Of a stretch of DNA of 54,646 nt, positions 43,601 through 51,736 are shown piece by piece. The notes beneath the pieces were generated by a model that saw only the letters and a list, made by a program, of their open reading frames with translations, was not told where the DNA came from and searched no databases. Positions within the stretch are counted from its first letter, which is position 1; every line of letters starts with the position of its first letter. Origin of the DNA: Paenibacillus lignilyticus (GTDB lineage Bacteria; Bacillota; Bacilli; Paenibacillales; Paenibacillaceae); assembly GCF_017942085.1 (NCBI RefSeq), contig NZ_JAGKSP010000024.1, forward strand, positions 1 to 54,646. Direction: 5' to 3'. Made by a program: the position numbers and the translations under genes.

Positions 43601-46166
43601 ATTTCGTAATGTCTTTAGGCGTTGCCGTATACGTCATGGTTGTTGATGTACCTTTATCTAGCGTAAGTTCCGAACCTGAGCTCAAACCGGAAATGGTACG
43701 TTTCACAGTCAGATTCGACGAAACCTTCTTCACCTTCACCGGAATGGTCTTCGTAATCTTTGCGCCTGTCTTATCCGTTACCGTAATTTCGATGGAGAGA
43801 TCTCCGTCTCCGGCTGTGAATGGATTCGTGATTACCGAGTTAATGGTTGTTCCTGAGACAGCCGTTGTAATCGGCTGCGTGATCGTCTTCAACCCGGTAC
43901 CGTCATCATAGGAGTACTTGACCGAAACGGTTAGATTGCGATCCGTAAAATCATAATCCTCCGGTTTAAAACTGAGATTAATATTTTGATAGCTCGGAAT
44001 GAAGTTGTCCGTCGCAGACGAATAATCAAGCGGGTTATACACCGTCAGCATTGGTGCATGGTTAGATCCCATGTATGCACGATACATCGTATTGACGAAC
44101 AATTGCTGCTCCCAGGTTGGGAAACCGCTATTGGTATGCCCCGTTCCGGAGTACGTCACATTACCTTTGGAATAGGTATAGTAGTGATTCCAGCTATCAT
44201 TCTCGTCACGGTTAGAACCGATAATATTGTACCAAGGAACGACAGTTTCATCTTCCAAATCCAGTGTAAAGTACTGGTTATGCGTTGTTGCCACTTTAGG
44301 AGTATCGCTCAAAATGAAAGGGAATTGAGTGAGCAGCCCGTCATTAACCTTCTTCACGACAGTTGACGTGTTCGGCGCACTCAGACCCAAATTCGTCCAA
44401 GGCTCGATCTGCCCGGTCGTTTGCTGGAATTGATTGATCCACGTATTCCGATCATTCTCGCTGCTGGAGAATACGGTATCATGCGTAAACATAACGCTTT
44501 GGCCGGTTTTAATAAAATTATTGACGACATTCGCCGTATCCACGGTAATGCTGGCATTGGAATTATAAGAGTCCGCTAAACCAAAAATCAGCATGTCATA
44601 ATTTCCGTTGAGATCAGCTTTGCCTGTCGAGTTGAAATCATTGAATTTCATCGTCGTAATAGAGATCTCGTATTCATCTTTTTTACTCAAAAACGTTTGG
44701 TCTAAATTCCCGCTTTGCTTCAAGCTGCTCGTGTCAGAATCATTCGGCATCACTTGCAGTACGCGTACCTTAGTCAATTGATCGCGATATTTGAATACAC
44801 CCGTTTCATAGCTCTTCAACTTCGTTGTTTGATCTACGATTTCAAGCTTCCAATAATAGAGGCCGGAATAACCCTTTGGAAGGACGTAAGTTAACTCGCT
44901 GTCGTCGTTGTTATTCGTCACGATGGATGACGCAACGATTTGATCATTGCCGAAGGCTACGGCTTGATCAAGGCCAAGATACAAATTAGCCGTTAATCTT
45001 CCGTCTCCAAAATTTGCATAATTCGGGACATTGAAATGAAAGGACAACGTATCCCCCGCACGGTAGAGCGCAGATGAGTCAAGAAGATAGGAGGTTGGTT
45101 GACCGCTGAGCACAAGCTTTGGCCGCTGATTTAGAAGCTTGCTGTAATTTGAATTGGAGTTGGATAGATTACTTGCTAGATTAGACAAGCCTGTGGCATT
45201 CAGAAAGACAACGTTATCTCTCCCGGCAGACGAGTATGGAGCGAAGGTATTATACAGATTTCCTCGGAGCGAAACAAAATTTCCGGATGAGTTTTTATAG
45301 CCTTGATTCAGCAATCCGCTCGTCGTATCGCTGTAGATGAAGACGGGCTGCCCTTTGGTAATAAAGTCATCGACTATCTCCCCTGCCTTGAGGAGTGTGA
45401 TATCGTTCTCCAAGCTAACCGTTTCATGCGCAGCGGCTCGATTGCTGGAACTCGTCTTGATTACTTTGGTTGGGTTGAAGTACCCCTTGCCGATATAGAT
45501 TCCATCATACTTGCCATCGAGATCTCCGCGCAGAGCGACAAAGCGTTTCATACTGATGGTATCAATAGAGATGTTCGGAAGTGATCCGAGTTTTGGCTGC
45601 AAATCTGACGTTCCGCCACCATCCGTAATTTCAAGCAGCTTGGTCACATTTTGGGTAAAGCGGAGCTTAGTTCCGTTGCTCATGTTCTTTTCAGAAGCAT
45701 AAAGCTTCATATCACTCGAATCTACTTTCACATACCTTGACTTGTCGGAGATCGTTGCGACCAGGTAACCGTCTGCCAACTGGAACTTCTCGCTGGAGCC
45801 AATTGATGAGGCCGTTGCCGATAGAGCTACCGAGGTTGATGATGCAGTCACATATCTGCCGGTCGACTTGGATTTAATCGAATATGTATCCCCGCTGTTC
45901 TCAATCAACTCGAACTGTTCTGCTGCTGTCCCAATGCTGGTCGTGTTGGCGTACAGCACTCCGCTGCCGCCGACAGTGATAAAGTTTGTATCAGCCTTAA
46001 TCGCATAATAGACTGTGCCATTCGCATACGCATCCTTCAAATACAGCCCCGGAATAATGATCAGCGCGGCAATCATGCTTAGAAAGAGCAGTCTGACAAC
46101 GATGGTTTTTGCCTTCATTCTCGCTCTCAATCTTGCGTTCATTCTAGTACTCATCCTGGATTTCAA
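40632..46166 (-). CDS. Large secreted Ig-repeat protein, putative adhesin in the pilus locus
   Basis: A 1844-aa secreted protein. A very basic N-terminus (repeated R/M residues) and helix VVRLLFLSMIAALIIIPGLYL form a signal or anchor. Next: a beta-trefoil-like domain (about 50-175), a DUF5057-like region (about 185-760), Ig-like domains, BIG2-type domains (SNTNVATI, then GYVTGVAPGVTTVRV), five ~100-aa repeats (about 1158-1660; each GDxxxLTAxLxKSxxNxxPI, then PGTxTVxVSVKLxDNT) and a final BIG2. No SLH or LPXTG is visible. The start is TTG 46166, with AGGGAGGGG 5 nt upstream. It is transcribed against the pilus genes, between pilX-like and pilB. An adhesin role is inferred. Confidence 0.82.
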   Translation of the reverse strand: MKSRMSTRMNARLRARMKAKTIVVRLLFLSMIAALIIIPGLYLKDAYANGTVYYAIKADTNFITVGGSGVLYANTTSIGTAAEQFELIENSGDTYSIKSKSTGRYVTASSTSVALSATASSIGSSEKFQLADGYLVATISDKSRYVKVDSSDMKLYASEKNMSNGTKLRFTQNVTKLLEITDGGGTSDLQPKLGSLPNISIDTISMKRFVALRGDLDGKYDGIYIGKGYFNPTKVIKTSSSNRAAAHETVSLENDITLLKAGEIVDDFITKGQPVFIYSDTTSGLLNQGYKNSSGNFVSLRGNLYNTFAPYSSAGRDNVVFLNATGLSNLASNLSNSNSNYSKLLNQRPKLVLSGQPTSYLLDSSALYRAGDTLSFHFNVPNYANFGDGRLTANLYLGLDQAVAFGNDQIVASSIVTNNNDDSELTYVLPKGYSGLYYWKLEIVDQTTKLKSYETGVFKYRDQLTKVRVLQVMPNDSDTSSLKQSGNLDQTFLSKKDEYEISITTMKFNDFNSTGKADLNGNYDMLIFGLADSYNSNASITVDTANVVNNFIKTGQSVMFTHDTVFSSSENDRNTWINQFQQTTGQIEPWTNLGLSAPNTSTVVKKVNDGLLTQFPFILSDTPKVATTHNQYFTLDLEDETVVPWYNIIGSNRDENDSWNHYYTYSKGNVTYSGTGHTNSGFPTWEQQLFVNTMYRAYMGSNHAPMLTVYNPLDYSSATDNFIPSYQNINLSFKPEDYDFTDRNLTVSVKYSYDDGTGLKTITQPITTAVSGTTINSVITNPFTAGDGDLSIEITVTDKTGAKITKTIPVKVKKVSSNLTVKRTISGLSSGSELTLDKGTSTTMTYTATPKDITKSGSVDASTLKIQGITFAETLPPGLEIVGTLPSGITATGNVSTGYKLNGTFDTLTYTLSGSTYTAPQIEFSITVKPTVTGTLPLNNSSLTFKDVGQTATTTLPFDTYSLNSIVRLTGLSIGVQDVTLVNKKDSTGATVYDTATIIPTFAPADATPKFTWTSSNTNVATIITTIAGNGYVTGVAPGVTTVRVTDSITGQTATAQVTVLESGLNIIGGSTVTAGMTMDLSGALVKPSRETVSHIEWSIFNPADGSLSTVNGWQTKLTGLKAGTIKISLHVTTTYNSTIDGSTVTTSYDAAKDITITNPVLTLTGSSNLTVGDSIPLTAALQKSLSDNTPITDSRVIQSVNWSLKEADKQKIASLPASTGKLLVNELKGLAPGTATVVVTVKLLDNTVITKELSITIENPVLTLTTGTSSIGIGDIAQLTAKLQKSATNTTAVTDDSVTITWGLSSTSDSGLVSLGTAASNQFTNQLQGLAPGTVTVDASVKLADGTVIKDTLPVTVVSPDPSLVGTRTTISIGDTISLTAALKKSVSSNTEIAASMIKDVKWGLEGSNAEELVDLPIPTGKQMNNSLKAKAPGNVTVFVKFQLMNDTWVSARRSITIEEPYLNLSGPVNISLGDNVELKATLQKSQSNSAPIADDSVIQGDLEWDRSNTKLELLSNSSGKQYTKNLHALVPGTTTVTVSLKLQNGTSYSKQVEITINKPVVTLSGPLKVGVGDVIELTAGLKKSETNSSPITDTSLINGVTWSLKEAGADDIVTLPASTGKNFTNDLSAMDNGNVTVIVSVKLLDNSVVKEELPLTIQNRALKLDGSLIVKAASAFNYPVTWEGAAGTPSFSYEPEWTLLNSPSKGTSLTGSHNSAKLTTGWQDGGTVTIQVKVKSPAGKVFTEELTVDIVLIKLPATVPHLKVNQQMNLASSQSLSIIPAKHRATIVPRLVWTSANSNIVAVTANGVIEGINYGSTTITVYDPVLQITLTVKVTVDKSDKY

Positions 46167-46300
46167 AGCTTCCCCTCCCTATCCTTTCAATTCTAATTGC
46201 TACAATTCGATACAGTTCAAAAGAACTACTAGTTATGTGTCTCTATTATACATAAGTTTACAGCAATTAAATAGATGATTTTGTAAAGAAAAATCCAATA

Positions 46301-46330
46301 TTGTCTAATAGAACACTGTGTGTGTATAAT
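46301..46330 (+). promoter_or_regulatory. Promoter of the pilB-pilO operon
   Basis: TTGTCT (46301-46306), 18-bp spacer, TATAAT (46325-46330). The leader of about 140 nt up to pilB shows no riboswitch I recognise. Confidence 0.7.
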
Positions 46331-46476
46331 AGGCTTAACAGACGCGGAAAATGGAATATCTTGCTTATCTTTTGTCATTACTGGAAATATATTACTCTAA
46401 CAATTCTAGTCTTATAGACCTAAATTTTTTCCATTGGAAAATAGGCCGGAATAACTGAATGAGGGTGTGTGTAGAG

Positions 46477-48144
46477 ATGAGTACCGTGAAGAAGAAACGG
46501 CTGGGCGACCTTCTCATCGAGAGCAATGTCATCTCTGAAGAACAGCTGCAGCAAGCGCTGCGAGAACAAGGCAAGACTAAACAGAAGCTCGGCGATTTGC
46601 TCATCACACAAGGATACATAACGGAGCAACAACTATTCGAGGTATTGGAATATCAACTGGGCATACCACATGTCAGCTTGTTCAAATATCAAATCGAGCC
46701 GTCTATTACACAGATCATTCCCGAGAGTTTGGCTCGCCGCTATCAAGCCATTCCGATTCATAAAGAAGGCGGCAAACTGCTCGTCGCAATGGCTGATCCG
46801 CTGGACTATTTTGCGATCGAAGAGCTCCGCATGTCCACCGGCTTTCGTATCGAACCGGCTATCTCCGGGAGAGATGAACTGCAAAGAGCTATCGCTCGTC
46901 ACTATGGTTTGCAAGATTCCATGTCTCAGCTTATGGGCGAGCTGCCTACGGCCGATGAAATCCGCGAAACCGAGATTACGGACGAGGATTCTCCCGTTGT
47001 TCGTCTGGTGAACCAGATGATTCAGCAAGCTGTACAGCTTCAGGTCTCCGACATTCACGTCGATCCGGGCGAAACGAACGTTAACATTCGTTATCGTCTG
47101 GACGGTGTACTCCGGACTGAGAGAGTTATTCCTAAGCAAATGCAGGGCTTTATCACGGCGCGGCTTAAGATCATGGCCAAGCTGAACATCGCTGAACGCC
47201 GGCTTCCGCAGGATGGCCGGTTGAAGATGCAAGTAGACTACAGGACGATCGATATCCGGGTTTCCTCGCTGCCAACCATTCATGGAGAGAAGATCGTGCT
47301 ACGGATTCTCGATCTAAGCGTCGGTGTTAAGGCACTCGATCAGCTAGGCTTCAGCAAGCATAACCATAGAACCTTCAGAGAAATGATTGAAGTTCCCTAC
47401 GGTATCATTCTCATTACCGGACCGACGGGCAGCGGTAAAACAACGACGCTCTACTCCGCCCTTCAGCATCTCAATAAAGAAGACTCTAACATCATTACCG
47501 TAGAGGATCCGGTCGAGTACCAGCTTGAGGGAATCAACCAAGTCCACGTAAATCCACAGATCGGACTTACTTTTGCAACAGGGCTGCGTTCGATTCTCCG
47601 TCAGGATCCTAATATTATCATGGTCGGTGAGATTCGCGACTCGGAGACGGCAGAGATTGCCATTCGGGCCTCGCTAACCGGACACTTGGTATTATCGACG
47701 CTTCATACGAATGATTCCGTCAGCTCCATTACGAGGTTCAGGGATATGGGGATTGCACCTTACTTAATTGCCTCTTCTTTAGTAGGCGTAGTTGCCCAGC
47801 GGCTCGTTAGGCGCGTTTGTCCGGATTGTTCGACTGCCTATACGCCATCCGAGCAAGAAAGCATCTTCCTGCACAATCACGGACTTCATGCGGACAAGCT
47901 GTACAAAGGCACAGGCTGCGGCACATGCAACCAAACCGGTTATCGCGGCAGGGTCGCAATCCATGAAGTGCTCGGCATTAATGACGCCATTCGGCAGCAG
48001 ATTAGCCAGGAGAGCTCCATTCAAGACTTGCGAGTGGCTGCTGAGAAGAACGGGTTAATCCAGCTGATGGACGATGGCTTGGAGAAAGCCGTCAAAGGCA
48101 TTACTTCCCTGCAGGAAGTGCTGCAAGAGACAGTATCCCATTAG
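46477..48144 (+). CDS. pilB: PilB, type IV pilus extension ATPase
   Basis: A 555-aa hexameric ATPase that drives pilus assembly. The N-terminus has two MshEN-type motifs, RLGDLLIESNVISEEQ (8 on) and KLGDLLITQGYITEQQ (37 on), which in other PilB/MshE proteins bind c-di-GMP. Then: Walker A GPTGSGKTTT (~314-322), Asp box, Walker B and the Zn site of two CxxC pairs (CPDC ~448, CGTC ~484). ATG 46477 follows GAGGG by 11 nt; ATG 46459 would add six residues and lie before that site. pilT follows by 14 bp. Confidence 0.93.
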   Translation: MSTVKKKRLGDLLIESNVISEEQLQQALREQGKTKQKLGDLLITQGYITEQQLFEVLEYQLGIPHVSLFKYQIEPSITQIIPESLARRYQAIPIHKEGGKLLVAMADPLDYFAIEELRMSTGFRIEPAISGRDELQRAIARHYGLQDSMSQLMGELPTADEIRETEITDEDSPVVRLVNQMIQQAVQLQVSDIHVDPGETNVNIRYRLDGVLRTERVIPKQMQGFITARLKIMAKLNIAERRLPQDGRLKMQVDYRTIDIRVSSLPTIHGEKIVLRILDLSVGVKALDQLGFSKHNHRTFREMIEVPYGIILITGPTGSGKTTTLYSALQHLNKEDSNIITVEDPVEYQLEGINQVHVNPQIGLTFATGLRSILRQDPNIIMVGEIRDSETAEIAIRASLTGHLVLSTLHTNDSVSSITRFRDMGIAPYLIASSLVGVVAQRLVRRVCPDCSTAYTPSEQESIFLHNHGLHADKLYKGTGCGTCNQTGYRGRVAIHEVLGINDAIRQQISQESSIQDLRVAAEKNGLIQLMDDGLEKAVKGITSLQEVLQETVSH

Positions 48145-48158
48145 ATAGGAGGGCCACT

Positions 48159-49208
48159 ATGACACAAGTATTGGAACAGATCACAAGCTTGCTGCAGCAA
48201 GCACATGAGAGCAAAGCATCCGATCTTCATATTTCCGTTGGCTCGCCTCCTGTTATGCGGGTTCATGGCACACTTCAACGGCTGGGTGAGGAAGCAGTTA
48301 CGATTGAGCGCTCCAGAGCAATGGCTACGTCCCTGCTTAACAGCGAGCAGCTGGCACACTTTGAGCAAGCCGGAGAGGTAGACTTCTCTTACGAGCTGGA
48401 GGGTTACTCTCGATATCGAATCAATGCGTACCGCCAGCGTGGCAAAGTGAGCATTGCAATCCGGACGATTCCTACGCGAATCCCTTCACTTGAACAGCTG
48501 CAGCTTCCTGCAATCATCGAGACGCTAGCTAATAAGCATCAAGGACTTGTCCTCGTTACAGGTCCGACAGGCAGCGGTAAGTCCTCGACGTTAGCGGCGA
48601 TGATCGATTACATCAACCGAACGCAGAAGAAGCATATCGTCACCTTGGAGGATCCGATCGAATTCCTCCATACGCATTCCGCATCGGTGGTCGATCAACG
48701 CGAGGTCGGCAATGATACGAAGAGCTTTAGCAACGGACTTCGGGCAGCGCTTAGGCAAGACCCTGACGTCATTTTGGTTGGCGAGATGCGCGACCTGGAG
48801 ACGATTTCGGCAGCCGTCACGGCAGCCGAGACCGGACATTTAGTGTTTGCGACCTTACATACAACAGATGCTCCGCAAACGATCGATCGGATCATCGATG
48901 CTTTCCCTTCTCACCAGCAAGGACAAATCCGTACGCAGCTTGCAGCTGTTCTTCTAGGGGTTATCTCGCAGAGGCTTCTGCCTCGCCCAGGCGGACAAGG
49001 CAGATCCTGTGCTACGGAAATTATGATCAACACCCCTGCTGTCGCGAACCTTATTCGCACCGAGAAAATCCATCAAATCAAGAGCGTCATGCAAACAGGA
49101 CGCGCGCTAGGCATGCATACGCTAGACGCTTCGATTAAGGAGCTTCTACAGTCAGGACGTGTCGACCCGGCTGCAGCCAAAGTGTACTTGACTGAAGGTG
49201 CTTACTAA
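48159..49208 (+). CDS. pilT: PilT, type IV pilus retraction ATPase
   Basis: A 349-aa ATPase. Motifs: Walker A GPTGSGKSST (~134-142), Asp box VTLEDPIEF, Walker B DVILVGEMRD, His box HLVFATLHTTDA, and the PilT-specific AIRTIP motif. It takes pilin subunits back into the membrane for retraction and twitching. AGGAGGGCC lies upstream. Its stop codon overlaps the pilC start. Confidence 0.94.
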   Translation: MTQVLEQITSLLQQAHESKASDLHISVGSPPVMRVHGTLQRLGEEAVTIERSRAMATSLLNSEQLAHFEQAGEVDFSYELEGYSRYRINAYRQRGKVSIAIRTIPTRIPSLEQLQLPAIIETLANKHQGLVLVTGPTGSGKSSTLAAMIDYINRTQKKHIVTLEDPIEFLHTHSASVVDQREVGNDTKSFSNGLRAALRQDPDVILVGEMRDLETISAAVTAAETGHLVFATLHTTDAPQTIDRIIDAFPSHQQGQIRTQLAAVLLGVISQRLLPRPGGQGRSCATEIMINTPAVANLIRTEKIHQIKSVMQTGRALGMHTLDASIKELLQSGRVDPAAAKVYLTEGAY

Positions 49209-50416
49209 TGGCTCAATTTGCCTATCATGTCAAAACAGGCGGCGGCAAGCAGCTAAGAGGCAAAATGTCCGCAATGGACAAATCGACGGCGGTTGAAGAG
49301 CTGCGTAAACGCGGGCTAGTCGTTCTTTCGGTGAATGAACACCGAAACACGATTCTATCGATGGACATCTACATCGGTAACCCGGTCAAAATGCAGCATT
49401 TCATCATCTACTGCCGCCAATTCGCAACGCTTATTCGCGCAGGCGTCACCATACTCGATGCCACGGGCATTCTAGCCCAGCAAACAGAGAGCAAGCCGCT
49501 TAAGAAGGCACTCGTCGATGTGCATTCAGGCTTGCTTCGCGGTAATGCCTTCTCGCAAGCCGTGCAGGAGCATAAGCGAATCTTCCCTTCCATGTTCACC
49601 AACATGATCCGCGCAGGGGAAGAATCAGGCGATCTGGAAGGTACGCTCGAGCGATTAGCTGTATTCTTCGAGAAGCAGCATATGACCAAGGAAAAGATCA
49701 AATCCGCCTTAACTTACCCGATGGTCGTAGGTTTTCTCGCCATCTCAGCCGTCATTTATCTGCTCAAGGCAGTTGTACCTCAGTTCGTAAGCATGTTTGA
49801 TTCCATGGATGCCAAGCTCCCAGCCATCACTGTAATGGTTATGGCAGCAAGCAAGAGTATTGAAAATCAGTGGTATCTATGGCTGCTTGTTGTTGTAATT
49901 TTCGTTGTCGGCTTCATCACAGCCAAACGCACCACAAGCGGAGCCTATGCAATAGATTACATGAAGCTTAAGCTGCCGATCTTCGGCAAGCTTTCGCAGA
50001 AGGGCGTAATTGCCCAAATGTCGCGCACCATGTCTTCCCTCTATGCCAGTTCGGTTCCCATGCTTCAAGCTCTTACCATCGTCGAAGAGGTTGTAGCCAA
50101 TCGGGTCGTAGGTAAAGTCATTCGAAGCGCAGGGGATTCTCTAAGACAAGGTACACCGCTTTCGGATCCACTTAAGAAGTCGTGGGTGTTCCCACCACTG
50201 GTTACTCAGATGATTGCAATTGGGGAAGAGACAGGCTCTCTTGACCTGATGCTCTCCAAAGTAGCGGACTTCTATGAAATGGATGTCGAGAACACAGTCG
50301 ACCGGATGAAGTCATTAATCGAGCCTATCTTGCTCGTATTTCTCGCCGGTATGGTCGGAGTCATCGTGGCAGCCATCATGCTGCCTATGTTCAGTCTATA
50401 TAGTCAAATGGGCTAA
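49208..50416 (+). CDS. pilC: PilC, inner-membrane platform protein
   Basis: A 402-aa GspF-type protein with two GspF domains: IIYCRQFATLIRAGVTILDA in the first and RTMSSLYASSVPMLQALTIV in the second, three or four membrane helices and the EESGDLE loop. It holds the pilus base and links PilB/PilT to pilin addition. The ATG shares one base with the TAA of pilT, so translation is coupled. Confidence 0.94.
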   Translation: MAQFAYHVKTGGGKQLRGKMSAMDKSTAVEELRKRGLVVLSVNEHRNTILSMDIYIGNPVKMQHFIIYCRQFATLIRAGVTILDATGILAQQTESKPLKKALVDVHSGLLRGNAFSQAVQEHKRIFPSMFTNMIRAGEESGDLEGTLERLAVFFEKQHMTKEKIKSALTYPMVVGFLAISAVIYLLKAVVPQFVSMFDSMDAKLPAITVMVMAASKSIENQWYLWLLVVVIFVVGFITAKRTTSGAYAIDYMKLKLPIFGKLSQKGVIAQMSRTMSSLYASSVPMLQALTIVEEVVANRVVGKVIRSAGDSLRQGTPLSDPLKKSWVFPPLVTQMIAIGEETGSLDLMLSKVADFYEMDVENTVDRMKSLIEPILLVFLAGMVGVIVAAIMLPMFSLYSQMG

Positions 50417-50452
50417 GTAGGCAAGTAAAAACAATTCAGGGAGGAATTAAAA

Positions 50453-50896
50453 ATGGTATCGAAAGTATTGAAGCGTGCGAGAGAGAATGAGAAAGGTTTT
50501 ACATTAATTGAGTTACTAGCTGTTATCGTCATCTTAGGGGTCATTGCCGCGATTGCAATTCCACTTATTTCCAGCATTATAAGCAAGTCGAAGACTGATT
50601 CGGATATTGCAACTGCTCGTCAAATTTACGATGCTTCACGAATTTATGTAACATCTGAGTTAAATGGTGATTTTAAAACTGCTGGTGCAATTCCAATCGT
50701 TGGCGATGCAACTACTCCAGGTCTAATCTCCAAAGGCTATCTTTCTACCGATATTATTCTTCCAAGTACAAAGACTGCAATTACAGATGGGACAGTTACT
50801 TTTAATACTAGTGGTAATCTCACAGAAGTATTGATCAGTACAGATAAAACAAAAACCACAGATGATAAAAAATATGATACTGATGATCTTAAATAA
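50453..50896 (+). CDS. Major type IV pilin (PilA-like)
   Basis: A 147-aa prepilin with EKG before FTLIELLAVIVILGVIAA, the classic type IV pilin helix with Glu5. The C-terminal domain is small, without cysteines, and rich in Thr/Lys/Asp. GGGAGGAATTAAAA precedes the ATG. Its A/T-rich codons differ from the neighbours, which fits high expression or faster evolution. It ends at its own terminator within the operon, which would let it be expressed above pilD and pilM. Confidence 0.9.
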   Translation: MVSKVLKRARENEKGFTLIELLAVIVILGVIAAIAIPLISSIISKSKTDSDIATARQIYDASRIYVTSELNGDFKTAGAIPIVGDATTPGLISKGYLSTDIILPSTKTAITDGTVTFNTSGNLTEVLISTDKTKTTDDKKYDTDDLK

Positions 50897-50912
50897 CACC
50901 TTTTAGATCGCA

Positions 50913-50942
50913 ATGGAACCGGATCCGTTCCGGTTCCTTTCT
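50913..50942 (+). terminator. Terminator after the major pilin gene
   Basis: GGAACCGGA pairs with TCCGGTTCC, followed by TTTCTCTTC. It is probably partial, since pilD and later genes follow on the same strand. Confidence 0.7.
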
Positions 50943-50973
50943 CTTCATTTTAGATAGAAAGTAGCCATTCAAT

Positions 50974-51729
50974 ATGACGACTGCCCTAGCAATCTATTTA
51001 TTCATCCTTGGCCTCGTATGTGGCTCGTTTTTTAACGTCGTGGGCTTGCGTGTACCTCTAAAACAATCTCTCATTCATCCGTCCTCTCACTGTACAAGCT
51101 GCCAAACAAAATTAAGGAAACGTGATTTAATCCCCCTATTTAGTTATCTATTTGCACGAGGCCGCTGTCGTCATTGCGGTACATCTGTCTCTCCTTTATA
51201 TCCACTTGGTGAATTCATCACCGGACTACTGTTCATGAGTATGTTTCTGTATTCAGGCCTAGGCACTGAGCTCTTCACGGGGCTGCTGCTTGTTAGTTTA
51301 TCCGTTATCATCACCGTTTCCGATCTCAAATACATGTTAATTCCGAATAACGTACTTCTGACTTTTCTCCCAATGCTCCTACTTTCTCGACTACTACATC
51401 ACGACCAACCGTTATGGCATTACGCGGTAGGTGCCTTACTCGGCGGTGGTATGCTACTGCTGATTAATCTTATCTCACGTGGCCAAATGGGGCTAGGAGA
51501 TGCCAAGCTGTTCTTTGTATGTGGATTGGCTATTGGTCTACCCCACATTCTAGTTGCAATGCTTCTTGCTTGTCTGACCGGTTCGATCGTAGGCGGCACC
51601 TTGCAGCTACTTCATCTAGTCAAACGAAAACAACCGATTCCTTTTGGTCCTTTCCTTGCAATAGGTACGCTTGCCGCATATTGCTTCGGAGACGATCTGA
51701 TAAAAGGATATCTAGCTATAATAACCTAA
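50974..51729 (+). CDS. pilD: PilD, prepilin peptidase / N-methyltransferase
   Basis: A 251-aa membrane protease with about seven helices. The N-terminal Zn motif is CTSCQTKLRKRDL and CRHC; the peptidase aspartates are in TVSDLKYMLIPN and RGQMGLGDAKL (GxGD). It removes prepilin leaders and methylates the new N-terminus. It starts 77 bp after the pilin gene with a weak site (AGAAAG). Confidence 0.93.
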   Translation: MTTALAIYLFILGLVCGSFFNVVGLRVPLKQSLIHPSSHCTSCQTKLRKRDLIPLFSYLFARGRCRHCGTSVSPLYPLGEFITGLLFMSMFLYSGLGTELFTGLLLVSLSVIITVSDLKYMLIPNNVLLTFLPMLLLSRLLHHDQPLWHYAVGALLGGGMLLLINLISRGQMGLGDAKLFFVCGLAIGLPHILVAMLLACLTGSIVGGTLQLLHLVKRKQPIPFGPFLAIGTLAAYCFGDDLIKGYLAIIT

Positions 51730-51736
51730 GCGGGAT

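Noticed and set aside
46337..46476. Riboswitch in the pilB leader
   Set aside because: I looked for c-di-GMP class I or II signatures and did not see them.
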